Assembly: GCA_024349765.1 (NCBI GenBank)
Contig: AP026073.1
Span: 1,922,001-1,986,000 of the forward strand
Source of the DNA: Streptomyces nigrescens
GTDB lineage: Bacteria > Actinomycetota > Actinomycetes > Streptomycetales > Streptomycetaceae
DNA length: 64,000 nt
Reading direction: 5' to 3'
Below, piece by piece: positions 16,635-24,725 of this stretch. Positions within the stretch are counted from its first letter, which is position 1. Every line of letters starts with the position of its first letter. Below the pieces are notes generated by a model. The model worked only from the letters and a program-made list of their open reading frames with translations, searched no databases and was not told the DNA's origin. Made by a program: the position numbers and the translations under genes.

Positions 16635-18374
16635 GTGTTGGAGGAGATGCGGATCCGGTCCCTGGGCGTCATTGACGACGCCGTAGTCGAGCTGTCCCCG
16701 GGCTTCACGGCGGTGACCGGCGAGACGGGCGCCGGCAAGACCATGGTCGTCACCAGCCTCGGCCTGCTGCTCGGCGGGCGCGCCGACCCCGCCCTGGTAC
16801 GGATCGGCGCCAAGTCGGCCGTCGTCGAGGGCAGGATCAGCGTCGGCCCCGAGACCCCGGCCGCGGTACGCGCCGAGGAGGCCGGCGCCGAGCTCGACGA
16901 CGGTGCCCTGCTGATCAGCCGCACCCTCTCCGCCGAGGGCCGCTCGCGGGCCCACGTCGGCGGCCGCTCCGTACCCGTCGGCCTGCTGGGCGAGTTGGCC
17001 GACGACCTGGTCGCCGTGCACGGCCAGACCGACCAGCAGGGCCTGCTCCGCCCCGCCCGGCAGCGCCAGGCCCTGGACCGCTACGCCGGCGACGCGGTCG
17101 ACGTCCCGCTCGCCAAGTACACCGCCGCGCACCGCCGGCTGCGCGCCGTCACGACCGAACTGGACGAGCTGACCACCCGGGCCCGGGAACGCGCCCAGGA
17201 AGCCGATCTGCTGCGGTTCGGCCTCGACGAGATCGCCGCGGTCGAACCGCAGCCCGGCGAGGACACCGAACTCGCCGCCGAGGCCGAGCGGCTCGGCCAC
17301 GCCGAGGCACTGGCCTCCGCCGCGACCGCCGCCCACGCCGCACTGGCCGGCAACCCCGAGGACCCCGAAGGCGTCGAGGCCACCACGCTCGTCGCCGGCG
17401 CGCACCGCGCCCTCGAAGCAGTACGCGGCCACGACCCGGAGCTCGCCGGCCTCGCCGACCGCCTCGGGGAGATCGGCATCCTGATGGCCGACGTGGCGGG
17501 CGAGCTCGCCGGTTACGCCGACAACCTCGACGCCGACCCGCTGCGGCTCGCCGCGGTCGAGGAGCGCCGCGCCGCCCTGAACCACCTGACCCGCAAATAC
17601 GGCGAGGACATCGCCGCGGTGCTGGCCTGGTCGGAGCGGAGCGCCGCCCGGCTCGCCGAACTGGACGGCGACGACGACCGGATCGGCGAACTCACCGCCG
17701 AGCGCGACGCACTCCGGGCCGAACTGGGCGAACTCGCCCAGACGTTGACCGATGCCCGCACCGCGTCCTCGAAGCGCTTCGCGGACGCCGTGACCGCCGA
17801 ACTCGCCGAGCTGGCCATGCCGCACGCCCGGGTGACCGTCGAGATCCGGCAGACCGAGGTGCCCGAGGACGCCGACGGCATCGTGGTCGGCGGCCGCACC
17901 GTCGCCTACGGGCCGGCCGGCGCCGACGAGGTCGAACTCCTCCTGGCCCCGCACCCGGGCGCCCCGCCCCGCCCGATCGCCAAGGGGGCGTCCGGCGGTG
18001 AACTCTCCCGGGTGATGCTCGCCGTCGAGGTGGTCTTCGCCGGCTCCGACCCCGTACCGACCTACCTCTTCGACGAGGTCGACGCGGGCGTCGGCGGCAA
18101 GGCGGCCGTCGAGGTCGGCCGGCGGCTGGCCCGGCTCGCCAAGTCGGCCCAGGTCGTGGTCGTCACCCACCTCCCGCAGGTCGCCGCCTTCGCCGACCGG
18201 CAGCTCCTGGTGGCGAAGACCAACGACGGCTCGGTCACCAGGAGCGGCGTCACGATCCTGGAGGGCGAGGAACGGGTCCGCGAACTCTCCCGCATGCTCG
18301 CCGGCCAGGAAGACTCCGAAACGGCCCGCGCCCACGCCGAGGAACTCCTGGAAACGGCCCGCACGGGCCGCTAG
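16635..18374 (+). CDS. recN: DNA repair protein RecN
   Basis: SMC-like ATPase (579 aa) acting early in double-strand-break repair. Walker A GETGAGKT is at residues 29-36 and the Q-loop VAVHGQTDQQGLL near 125. Long Glu/Arg/Ala-rich coiled-coil segments (about 155-385) flank a central helical region. ABC signature KGASGGELSRVMLA is near 455 and Walker B TYLFDEVDAGVGG near 475, with the terminal VVTHLPQVAAFAD. Start GTG 16635 gives the conserved VLEEMRIRSLGVIDD N-terminus; an internal ATG at 16647 is also possible. No LexA box is visible upstream. Confidence 0.96.
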   Translation: MLEEMRIRSLGVIDDAVVELSPGFTAVTGETGAGKTMVVTSLGLLLGGRADPALVRIGAKSAVVEGRISVGPETPAAVRAEEAGAELDDGALLISRTLSAEGRSRAHVGGRSVPVGLLGELADDLVAVHGQTDQQGLLRPARQRQALDRYAGDAVDVPLAKYTAAHRRLRAVTTELDELTTRARERAQEADLLRFGLDEIAAVEPQPGEDTELAAEAERLGHAEALASAATAAHAALAGNPEDPEGVEATTLVAGAHRALEAVRGHDPELAGLADRLGEIGILMADVAGELAGYADNLDADPLRLAAVEERRAALNHLTRKYGEDIAAVLAWSERSAARLAELDGDDDRIGELTAERDALRAELGELAQTLTDARTASSKRFADAVTAELAELAMPHARVTVEIRQTEVPEDADGIVVGGRTVAYGPAGADEVELLLAPHPGAPPRPIAKGASGGELSRVMLAVEVVFAGSDPVPTYLFDEVDAGVGGKAAVEVGRRLARLAKSAQVVVVTHLPQVAAFADRQLLVAKTNDGSVTRSGVTILEGEERVRELSRMLAGQEDSETARAHAEELLETARTGR

Positions 18375-18528
18375 GGCCGGTCCGGTGGGTTGTCCGACGG
18401 GCCAGGGTCGGAAAAGGCCCTGAACGTGTCGTCCCGCCCGGCGGCGCTCCCTGAGGTGGGCCGGTCCGCCCCCGCGCCCTAGGGTGACGGGAGTTCGAGC
18501 CGGCAGGGTGCCGGGCGAGGGGAGTGAC

Positions 18529-19314
18529 ATGGTGGCGGTGGCAGGCGGCAAGGCGTTCACACGGATCTCGGCGCTGCTGGCGGCGGCAGGGGCGACCCGG
18601 GTCGCCTACGGGGCGCTCAGGAGCCGGCCGCCGGGCGGCGCCGTCCTGTGGGAGCGCAAGAACCACGCCGGCCGCACCGTCCACCTGCACGCCGGGCTCG
18701 CCACGGCCGCCGGCACGGCCCTCGCCGCGGCCACCGCCCCGGGACTGCCCGCCCGCACCCGGGCGGCAGCCGCGCTGGCCGTACTGGCGGCCGGGGCCTG
18801 CGGGGCGTACGACGACGTCTTCGGCGCCGGTGATCCCCGCCGCGGATTCCGGGCCCACCTCGCGGCGCTGCGGAACCGTGAGGTCACCAGTGGGGCGGTG
18901 AAGCTGTTCGGCATCGGCGCCGCCGGTCTCGCGGCGGGCGCCCTGGTGAAGGAACGCCCGGCCGACAAGCTCCTGGCGGGCGTGGTCATCGCGGGCTCGG
19001 CGCATGTGGTGAACCTCCTCGACGTCCGCCCCGGCCGCGCGGCCGGCGCCGTACTGGCCCTCGGCGCGCCCGGCCTTCTCCGGCGCGGCCCGGCCGGACC
19101 GCTGTCCGCCGCACCCATGGGAGCCGCGGCCGCGGTCGCCCGTGACGACCTGGAGGAACGCACCATGCTCGGCGACGCCGGCGCCCACGCCCTCGGCGCC
19201 GCCCTCGGCCTCGCCGTCGCCACCGGCACCACCCGCCCCGCCCTGACGGCCCACGCCGCGGCCCTCGTCGCCGCCACGATCGCGGGGGAGCGCGTCAGCC
19301 GGAGCGGCGCGTAG
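18529..19314 (+). CDS. Compact MraY/WecA-like (PNPT) membrane protein
   Basis: Membrane protein (261 aa), Ala/Leu/Gly-rich, with about eight hydrophobic segments. Three stretches recall polyprenyl-phosphate N-acetylhexosamine-1-phosphate transferases: the Asp pair in GAYDDVFGAGDPRRGFRAHL near residue 98, HVVNLLDVRPGRAAGAV near 162, and the glycine-aspartate motif MLGDAGAHALGAALG near 215. The C-terminal HHH motif of MraY/WecA is missing, and the protein is shorter than the usual 320-360 aa. ATG 18529 has GGGGAG upstream. It precedes a GT4 glycosyltransferase, so a joint role in a lipid-linked glycan is a reasonable inference. Activity is uncertain. Confidence 0.7.
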   Translation: MVAVAGGKAFTRISALLAAAGATRVAYGALRSRPPGGAVLWERKNHAGRTVHLHAGLATAAGTALAAATAPGLPARTRAAAALAVLAAGACGAYDDVFGAGDPRRGFRAHLAALRNREVTSGAVKLFGIGAAGLAAGALVKERPADKLLAGVVIAGSAHVVNLLDVRPGRAAGAVLALGAPGLLRRGPAGPLSAAPMGAAAAVARDDLEERTMLGDAGAHALGAALGLAVATGTTRPALTAHAAALVAATIAGERVSRSGA

Positions 19315-19669
19315 GGGCCGGGCAGCGGAGCGAACGCGTCGTGCGCGCCTCCCGGTGGGGCGGATGGCGCGCTCCGGTGGGCGGCTCACCCGTACGTACC
19401 GTCGACCCGCGCGGGCGGATTGTCATCCGTGTGGGTGATCTCAAGGGCGCTGGGGTGAGACTTCCCACCGGAACGGCGGGCGGACGATGCCGAATTGACG
19501 CCGCCGGACTGGCATCCTGGGCCCGGTGCGCGGTTCCGGGCGCGCTCGCTGCGTCCTGCCGTCTTCCGGTGGGTCGGCCCGCCCGGTGGCGCGCCGCGCA
19601 GCGCCCGCACCCAGCGGACCGACCTCACCGGTACGGCCCGTTCCGCCTCGACCCAGGAGTCCCGCACAC
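19315..19669. other. 355-bp intergenic stretch before the GT4 gene
   Basis: No gene is visible here. It holds a TTGACG hexamer at 19495-19500 without a convincing -10 partner, and the GT4 ribosome binding site CAGGAG at 19654-19659. I see no stable hairpin or repeat. Confidence 0.5.
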
Positions 19670-20818
19670 GTGAGTACCCCGACCTCGACGCACGGGCTGT
19701 CACCGCTGCGCACGGTCCAGGTGCTGGGGTACGGCGGCGCCGGCAGCGCGGCCCATGTCCGCTCGCTGGCCGAGGGACTGGTGGCGCGCGGCGTCCGGGT
19801 CACCGTCTGCGCCACCCCGGAATCCGAGGAGGCGTACGACTTCACCGGCGCAGGTGCGCGGTTCGTCGACGTTCCTCCGCGGATGGACCCGGTGAGCGTG
19901 GCGACGCTGCGCAGCGCCTGCTGGGACGCGGACCTGGTCCATGCGCACGGCCTGCGGGCGGGGCTGCGCGCCTCGATGGCGCTGCGCGGACTGCGCGGCC
20001 CCAGGGGAGGGCGGCGGGTTCCGTTGGTCATCACCTGGCACACGAGTCCGCACACCGAGGGCGCGCGGGCCGGCGTGGTGCACCTGATGGAGCGTCGGGT
20101 GGCCCGGGCCGCCGCCGTGGTCCTGGGCGCCTGCTCCGACCTCGTCGACCGGGCCCGCGAGCGGGGTGCGCGCGACGCCCGGCTCGCCCCGGTCGCCATT
20201 CCGCGGCCCCGCTCCGGTGGAGCGCCGGCCGAGCCCGAGGAACGCGACCACCTGCGCCACAAGGAGCGGGCCGAACTGGGCGCGACCGGACGCCCGTTGC
20301 TGCTCGCGGTCGGCCGCCTCGACCCCGGCCAGGGCCACGACCTGCTGCTGGACGCCGCACACGCCTGGTGTGCGCTCGACCCCCAGCCGCTGGTCGTCAT
20401 CGCGGGGGAGGGCGCCCAACGGGCCGCGCTGCAACGCCGGATCGACCTGGAGGAGCTGCCCGTCCAGCTGCTCGGCCGCCGCGACGACGTCCCCGAACTC
20501 CTCGCCGCCGCCGACCTCGTGGTGCTGCCCAGCAGGTGGGAGGCGCGCTCGCTGATCGCGCAGGAGGCGCTGCGTGCCGGGGTGCCGCTGGTCGCGACCG
20601 ACACCGGCGGCACCCGCGAACTGGTCGGCCGGGCCGCGGAACTGGTCCCCTACGGAGACGCCGCCGCCCTGGCCCGCAGCGTGCTCGCCCTGCTCGCGGA
20701 CCCCGACCGCCGGGACGCACTCGCCGAGGCCGGCCGCATCCAGGCGGCCGGCTGGCCGACCGAGAACGACACCATCACCCAAGTACTCAGCGTCTACGAC
20801 GAGTTGACGCAGCCCTAG
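19670..20818 (+). CDS. GT4-family glycosyltransferase
   Basis: Cytosolic or membrane-peripheral retaining glycosyltransferase (382 aa, GT-B fold). The N-terminal domain opens with VQVLGYGGAGSAAHVRSLAEG, a nucleotide-sugar-binding glycine loop. The C-terminal domain has LLAVGRLDPGQGHDLLLDA, VVIAGEGAQ and the donor-binding EX7E-type region RWEARSLIAQEALRAGVPLV, then TDTGGTRELVG. GTG 19670 has CAGGAG 10 nt upstream. Position after the MraY/WecA-like gene suggests a shared pathway. Donor and acceptor are not recognisable. Its 3' end runs into a G/C-rich tandem-repeat tract. Confidence 0.88.
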   Translation: MSTPTSTHGLSPLRTVQVLGYGGAGSAAHVRSLAEGLVARGVRVTVCATPESEEAYDFTGAGARFVDVPPRMDPVSVATLRSACWDADLVHAHGLRAGLRASMALRGLRGPRGGRRVPLVITWHTSPHTEGARAGVVHLMERRVARAAAVVLGACSDLVDRARERGARDARLAPVAIPRPRSGGAPAEPEERDHLRHKERAELGATGRPLLLAVGRLDPGQGHDLLLDAAHAWCALDPQPLVVIAGEGAQRAALQRRIDLEELPVQLLGRRDDVPELLAAADLVVLPSRWEARSLIAQEALRAGVPLVATDTGGTRELVGRAAELVPYGDAAALARSVLALLADPDRRDALAEAGRIQAAGWPTENDTITQVLSVYDELTQP

Positions 20819-20820
20819 TC

Positions 20821-20936
20821 CTGGTCCTGGCCCCCCTGGCCCTGGCCCCCCTGGCCCTGGCCTCCCTGGCCCTGGCCTCCCTGGCCCTGGCCCCCTGGAC
20901 CTGGACCTGGACCTGGACCTGGACCTGGCCCTGGCC
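20821..20936. repeat. Tandem repeats: 5 x 15 bp then 5 x 6 bp
   Basis: Five copies of a 15-bp unit CTGGCCCTGGCCYCC (20821-20895) are followed by five copies of CTGGAC (about 20895-20924) and two CTGGCC units. The tract starts 2 bp after the GT4 stop and lies before the convergent pucR gene. Slippage-prone microsatellite; no function is evident. Confidence 0.9.
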
Positions 20937-21004
20937 TTGGACCGGGCCAGAGTCCTGGCCGTCGCCGCACCGGGCTGCGTGACGGGTACGGCCGCGGCCG
21001 TGGG

Positions 21005-22639
21005 CTACGGCCGGTCGGTGTGGCGCCTGGCGCGCAGGGCCAGGCGCAGGCCCAGCACGGTCTGCGGATCGTCCAGGTCGGTGCCGAGCAGCTGGGCGAT
21101 GCGGGCCAGCCGGTCGTAGAGGGTCTGCCGGTTGACGTTCAGATCGCGGGCCGTCTCGGCCTTGCGCCCCGCGCTGGCCAGATAGGCCTCCAGCGTCGGC
21201 AGCAACGGCTGCCGGGCGCCGCGGTCGTGGGCGAGCAGCGGGCCGATGGCACGGTCCACGAAATCGCTGAGCACACCCTGTTCGCCCTGTTCGCGCATCC
21301 GCCACAGCAGCAGCTCGATGTCCAGCCGGCGCGCGTCGTACCAGGGCTGTTCCGAAAGGCCCTGGGCGGCCGCCGCGGCCTCCGCGGCGTGCCGCAGCCC
21401 GGGGCCGGCCGCCGCCCAGTCACCCGCGGCGCCGACGACGACCACCGGCCGGTGCGCCGTCGGGCGGTCCAGCCCCGCGCGGACCACCCCGGCGCGCAGT
21501 GCCTCGGCGACGCGGTCGGCGAGCTCCTCACGCTGCTGGCCGGCGCGCAGCGCCACGAGCATCGGCACCCGGCCCTCCACGGGGCGTACGCCGAGGAGCA
21601 CCGGCGCCCCGAGGGCGGCGAGTTCCTCGCGCAGGGTCTGGGCGAGCAGCGCCCAGCTGTTGGGGGTGGGGAGGCCGGCCGGTAGCCGCATGACCACCGG
21701 AAGGACCGGTTCCGGGCCGGGGCGGAAACCGAGCAACCGGGCCTGTGCGGGCGCCTCGGCCGCGGAGATCCGGCCCTCCGCCAGATCGGCGAGGAAGTCG
21801 CCGCGGCCGCGGGCGGCCAGCACCTCCTCCTGGCGGGACTGGAGCATCACGACGGCGAGCAGATCGGCGGCACGTTCCGCGGCGATCCGGTGCACCGGCG
21901 CCACCGGGGCGTTGACGGGCAGCAGCACCAGGCGGGCGCGGACCGCGTCGGGGCCGTGCCCGCCACCGGGGACGTCGATCCGGACACCGGAATCGCGCAG
22001 GCCCTCCCAGGCCAGCAGCGGGTCCGCGTCGGCGGTTCCCTCCTCGTCGCCGCCGTCCGGGCCCGCGGCGTACAGCGGGCTGCCGTCCGGGGCCTCCAGA
22101 CAGAGCGGGTTGCCGGTGAACACGGCCAGCAGCCGCAGCACCTCGGGCGCGCCCCCGCCGCGCAGCAGGACGTCGGTACACCGGCGCAGGATCTGGTCGG
22201 CGCGGCGCAGCAGCGCGTAGTGGCTGTTGATGATCTCCGTGTGGATGGCCTCGGTGACCGTGACGTACGGGACCTCGCGGTGCAGCTGGATCAGCGGCAG
22301 ACCACAGTCCCGTGCGGCGTCCACCAGCGCCGGGGGCAGCGATTCGAAACGAGAGCCCAGCTCCACGACGAGAGCAGCGATCTCCCGGTCCGCGAGCTTA
22401 CGGATGAAGGCCCGCTGCTCGGACGGCCGGGTGCCCAGTCCGAGGCCGGTGGTCAGCAGCAGCTCGCCGCCCTTCAGCAGCGAGGCGATGTGCGGCACCT
22501 CGCCCGCGTGCACCCAGCGCACCGCGCGGTCCAGCCGGTCCCCACCGGCCAGCACCTCCGGCAGCCCGCGCCGCAGCGCGGGCAGCTCCAGCGCCCTGCG
22601 TACCGTGATCTCGGCTTCGATTTTTGCTTCCGGCCCCAT
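21005..22639 (-). CDS. PucR-family transcriptional regulator
   Basis: DNA-binding regulator (544 aa) of the PucR/CdaR type. The N-terminal purine-catabolism domain includes ALRRGLPEVLAGGDRLDRAV, VRWVHAGEVPHIASLLKGGE and LLLTTGLGLG. A central GGDEF-like region spans about 290-420. The C-terminal PucR helix-turn-helix contains TLEAYLASAGRKAETARDLN and VNRQTLYDRLARI. Members control purine, amine or proline catabolism, usually of adjacent genes, but no such target is next to it here. No Shine-Dalgarno sequence is evident before ATG 22639. The 19-bp repeat array starts 87 bp upstream and overlies its promoter region. Confidence 0.9.
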   Translation of the reverse strand: MGPEAKIEAEITVRRALELPALRRGLPEVLAGGDRLDRAVRWVHAGEVPHIASLLKGGELLLTTGLGLGTRPSEQRAFIRKLADREIAALVVELGSRFESLPPALVDAARDCGLPLIQLHREVPYVTVTEAIHTEIINSHYALLRRADQILRRCTDVLLRGGGAPEVLRLLAVFTGNPLCLEAPDGSPLYAAGPDGGDEEGTADADPLLAWEGLRDSGVRIDVPGGGHGPDAVRARLVLLPVNAPVAPVHRIAAERAADLLAVVMLQSRQEEVLAARGRGDFLADLAEGRISAAEAPAQARLLGFRPGPEPVLPVVMRLPAGLPTPNSWALLAQTLREELAALGAPVLLGVRPVEGRVPMLVALRAGQQREELADRVAEALRAGVVRAGLDRPTAHRPVVVVGAAGDWAAAGPGLRHAAEAAAAAQGLSEQPWYDARRLDIELLLWRMREQGEQGVLSDFVDRAIGPLLAHDRGARQPLLPTLEAYLASAGRKAETARDLNVNRQTLYDRLARIAQLLGTDLDDPQTVLGLRLALRARRHTDRP

Positions 22640-22725
22640 GCCGACGAACGGTACCCGCAGTCCGCTATCCGGAGCCTCTCCGTCCTGGGGGCGGGGACTG
22701 GGGGGCGAGGGCGGCGTCCGGGGTC

Positions 22726-23048
22726 GAGAGCGCTGCTCTCGTCCGAGAGCGACGGTCGGGTCGGGGAGCGGTGGCCGGGTCGGGGAGCGGTGATCGGGGG
22801 CGAGAGAAGCGGCCGGGTCCGAGAGCGGTGCTCCGGGTCGAGAGCGGTGTCAGGGTCTGAGGGCGACGGTCGGGTCCGAGTGCGGTGGTCTTGTCCCGAC
22901 AGCGGCACTCTTGTGGTCGAGAGCAGCGGCTGTCCGAGAGCACCGCCAGGTTCGAGAGCGGCGGCCCCGCCCGAGTGCACCGGCCGTTTCCGAGAGCGGT
23001 GCTCCGGGCGGAGAGCAGCATCCCCGTCCGAGAGCGGGGGTGCCGCCG
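22726..23048. repeat. Degenerate tandem array, 17 units of 19 bp
   Basis: Units begin at 22726, 22745, 22764, 22783, 22802, 22821, 22840, 22859, 22878, 22898, 22919, 22936, 22954, 22973, 22992, 23011 and 23030, a mean period of 19 bp. The consensus is about GAGAGCGGTGCTCCGGGTC; GAGAGC is exact in ten units. The first unit is palindromic (GAGAGC-GCT-GCTCTC). A 19-bp period is incompatible with a protein repeat. The array lies between pucR and lacI, and its half-site resembles the operator at 24640-24653. Confidence 0.88.
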
Positions 23049-23086
23049 CACCGGGAAGCCGGGCTCCGGCTGTACGGCGGCCCGCC

Positions 23087-23133
23087 CCCCGTCGCGTCAT
23101 GCCCCCGTCGCGTCACGCCCCCGTCGCTTCACG
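23087..23133. repeat. Three 15-16-bp direct repeats
   Basis: CCCCGTCGCGTCAYG occurs three times at about a 16-bp period (23087, 23103, 23119), in the gene-free stretch between pucR and lacI. Confidence 0.75.
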
Positions 23134-23143
23134 CCAGGGCCGC

Positions 23144-23222
23144 GTCCGAGCCGAGCTGGTCCGAGCCACGCTTGTCCGAGCCCACGCCCATCCGGGCCCA
23201 CGTTCGTCCGGGCCCGCGCCTC
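23144..23222. repeat. Five 15-17-bp direct repeats
   Basis: Units begin GTCCGAGCC or TCCGGGCCC at about 23144, 23159, 23174, 23191 and 23206. They are degenerate and unrelated in sequence to the 19-bp array. Together with it they fill most of the 599-bp gap between pucR and lacI. Confidence 0.7.
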
Positions 23223-23238
23223 GTACCGGGACGGCCCC

Positions 23239-24567
23239 TCACGTCGACTCCCGTACCACCAACCGTGCCTCCGTGATCACCGGTGCCAGCTCCGGCGCAG
23301 CCGCCGCGCCACTCGCCCCGGTCCCGCGATCCGCCGCGCTCCCACGACCCTTTCCGCTGCTGAGACCCGCGCGAGCACCGCTCCCACGGTCCTCACCGCT
23401 CCCACGGTCCGCACCGCTCCCACGGTCCGCACCGCTCCCACGGTCCGCACCGCTCCCACGGTCAGCTCCGTCATCGACACCACTCCCACGATCCGCACCA
23501 CTCCCAGGATCCGCACCGCTCCCACGACCCGCACCATCCGCAAGCTCCGCACCGTCGTCGTCCCCGGCCCCCGAACCCCGCGCACCCCCCGCCCGCCGCG
23601 TATCCAGCAGCCGCAGCAGCAGCCGGGCCATCAGTCGGCCCATCTCCTCCACGTCCTGCCGCACCGTGGTCAGCGGCGGGTCCGCCCAGGCCGCCGGTTC
23701 CAGGTCGTCGTAGCCGACCACCGCCACGTCGTCCGGGACCCGCCGCCCCCGCGCCCGCAGGGTCCGCAGGGCGCCGTTCGCCATCAGGTCGGAGCACACG
23801 AAGACGGCGTCCAGGTCCGGCGCGGTGTCCAGCAGCGTGGCCATGGCGCGCTCGCCGCCCTCCGCCGTGAAGCCGCCGTCCGCGACCAGCCGTGGATCGG
23901 GCTCGCTCGTGCCCAGCGCCTCCAGATAGCCGTCGAGCCGGTCCACCGCCGACGTCTGGTCGAGCGGGCCGGTGATCACCGCGATCCGCCGACGGCCGCG
24001 GTCGAGGAGATGGCGTACGGCCTGCCGGGCGCCGTCGCGGTTGTCCGTGTCGACGTACAGCGGCCGCGGCGCGCGGTCGGCGCCCGCCCACCCGGGCCGG
24101 CCGCCGTACACCGTGGGCAGCCCGGCGCGCTCGGCCATGGCGGGCAGCGGGTCGTCGCGGTGCAGCGAGAACATCAGCGCGCCGTCGACATGGCCCCCCG
24201 CCAGATAGCGGCCGATGCGGTCGTAGTCGGCGCGGTGCTCGACGAACATCAGCAGGAGCTGGGTGTCGGCGGCGGCCAGTTCCCGGCTGATGCCCCGTAG
24301 TTGACGGCCGAAGAAGGGGTCGGTGAAGACCCGGGCCTCCGGTTCCGCGATGACCACGGCGACCGCTCCGGTGCGGCGGGTGACCAGGGTGCGGGCCGCG
24401 CTGTTCGGTACGTAACCCAGCTCGTGCACCGCTTGGCGGACCCTTTCCTGGACCGCCTCCCGTACGCCCGCACCGCCGTTGACCACGCGGGACACCGTGG
24501 CGCGGGAGACGCCGGCGCGCGCCGCGACCGCCTCCAGCGTGGGCCGCCCACCGTTCGGTTCAGGCAC
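23239..24567 (-). CDS. LacI-family regulator with repeat-coded insertion near C-terminus
   Basis: LacI/GalR-type repressor (442 aa; family norm about 340). The N-terminal helix-turn-helix and hinge (VAARAGVSRATVSRVVNGG, VPNSAARTLVTRRTG) precede a periplasmic-binding-like sensor domain (DDVAVVGYDDLEPAAWADPP, LTTVRQDVEEMGRLMARLLL). A Gly/Ser/Asp/Arg-rich stretch of about 100 residues then intervenes, built largely on DRGSGA hexapeptides. The protein resumes with the family's final strand ITEARLVVREST. GTG 24567 has AGGAG upstream. It is divergent from the GH16-GH64 operon, with a palindromic operator between, so it probably represses glucanase genes until a glucan oligosaccharide binds. The inducer is inferred. 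Confidence 0.88.
   Translation of the reverse strand: MPEPNGGRPTLEAVAARAGVSRATVSRVVNGGAGVREAVQERVRQAVHELGYVPNSAARTLVTRRTGAVAVVIAEPEARVFTDPFFGRQLRGISRELAAADTQLLLMFVEHRADYDRIGRYLAGGHVDGALMFSLHRDDPLPAMAERAGLPTVYGGRPGWAGADRAPRPLYVDTDNRDGARQAVRHLLDRGRRRIAVITGPLDQTSAVDRLDGYLEALGTSEPDPRLVADGGFTAEGGERAMATLLDTAPDLDAVFVCSDLMANGALRTLRARGRRVPDDVAVVGYDDLEPAAWADPPLTTVRQDVEEMGRLMARLLLRLLDTRRAGGARGSGAGDDDGAELADGAGRGSGADPGSGADRGSGVDDGADRGSGADRGSGADRGSGADRGSGEDRGSGARAGLSSGKGRGSAADRGTGASGAAAAPELAPVITEARLVVREST
23376..23531 (-). repeat. 18-bp tandem repeats inside lacI
   Basis: Five near-identical 18-bp units (CACCGCTCCCACGGTCCG on the + strand, 23376-23465) and three diverged units (23478-23531) encode the DRGSGA hexapeptides. 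The 18-bp period preserves the reading frame. On the coding strand each unit contains GGGAGCGGTG, close to GAGAGCGGTG of the intergenic 19-bp array. Confidence 0.9.
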
Positions 24568-24639
24568 GTTCCAACTCCTTTTTCGACTCGGTGACTTGAC
24601 GGTGTGCCGTCGAGTCGGCAGGGTGCACGGAGGACGTCA

Positions 24640-24653
24640 TGAGAGCGCTCTCA
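24640..24653. promoter_or_regulatory. LacI-family operator between lacI and GH16
   Basis: TGAGAGCGCTCTCA is a perfect 14-bp palindrome with a central CG-type core. It has the same architecture as the CebR operator TGGGAGCGCTCCCA. It lies 72 bp from the lacI start and 72 bp from the GH16 start, so it can control both. Confidence 0.88.
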
Positions 24654-24725
24654 AGCGCGGTGTCCCCACGGATACCCCCCCCGGAACTCCTCACTACCCC
24701 CCACTGTTTCCGAGGAGAGAATGTC

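Noticed and set aside
22726-23048. Regular repeat array that could be mistaken for CRISPR
   Set aside because: Units are 19 bp, degenerate and contiguous with no spacers, and no cas genes are present.
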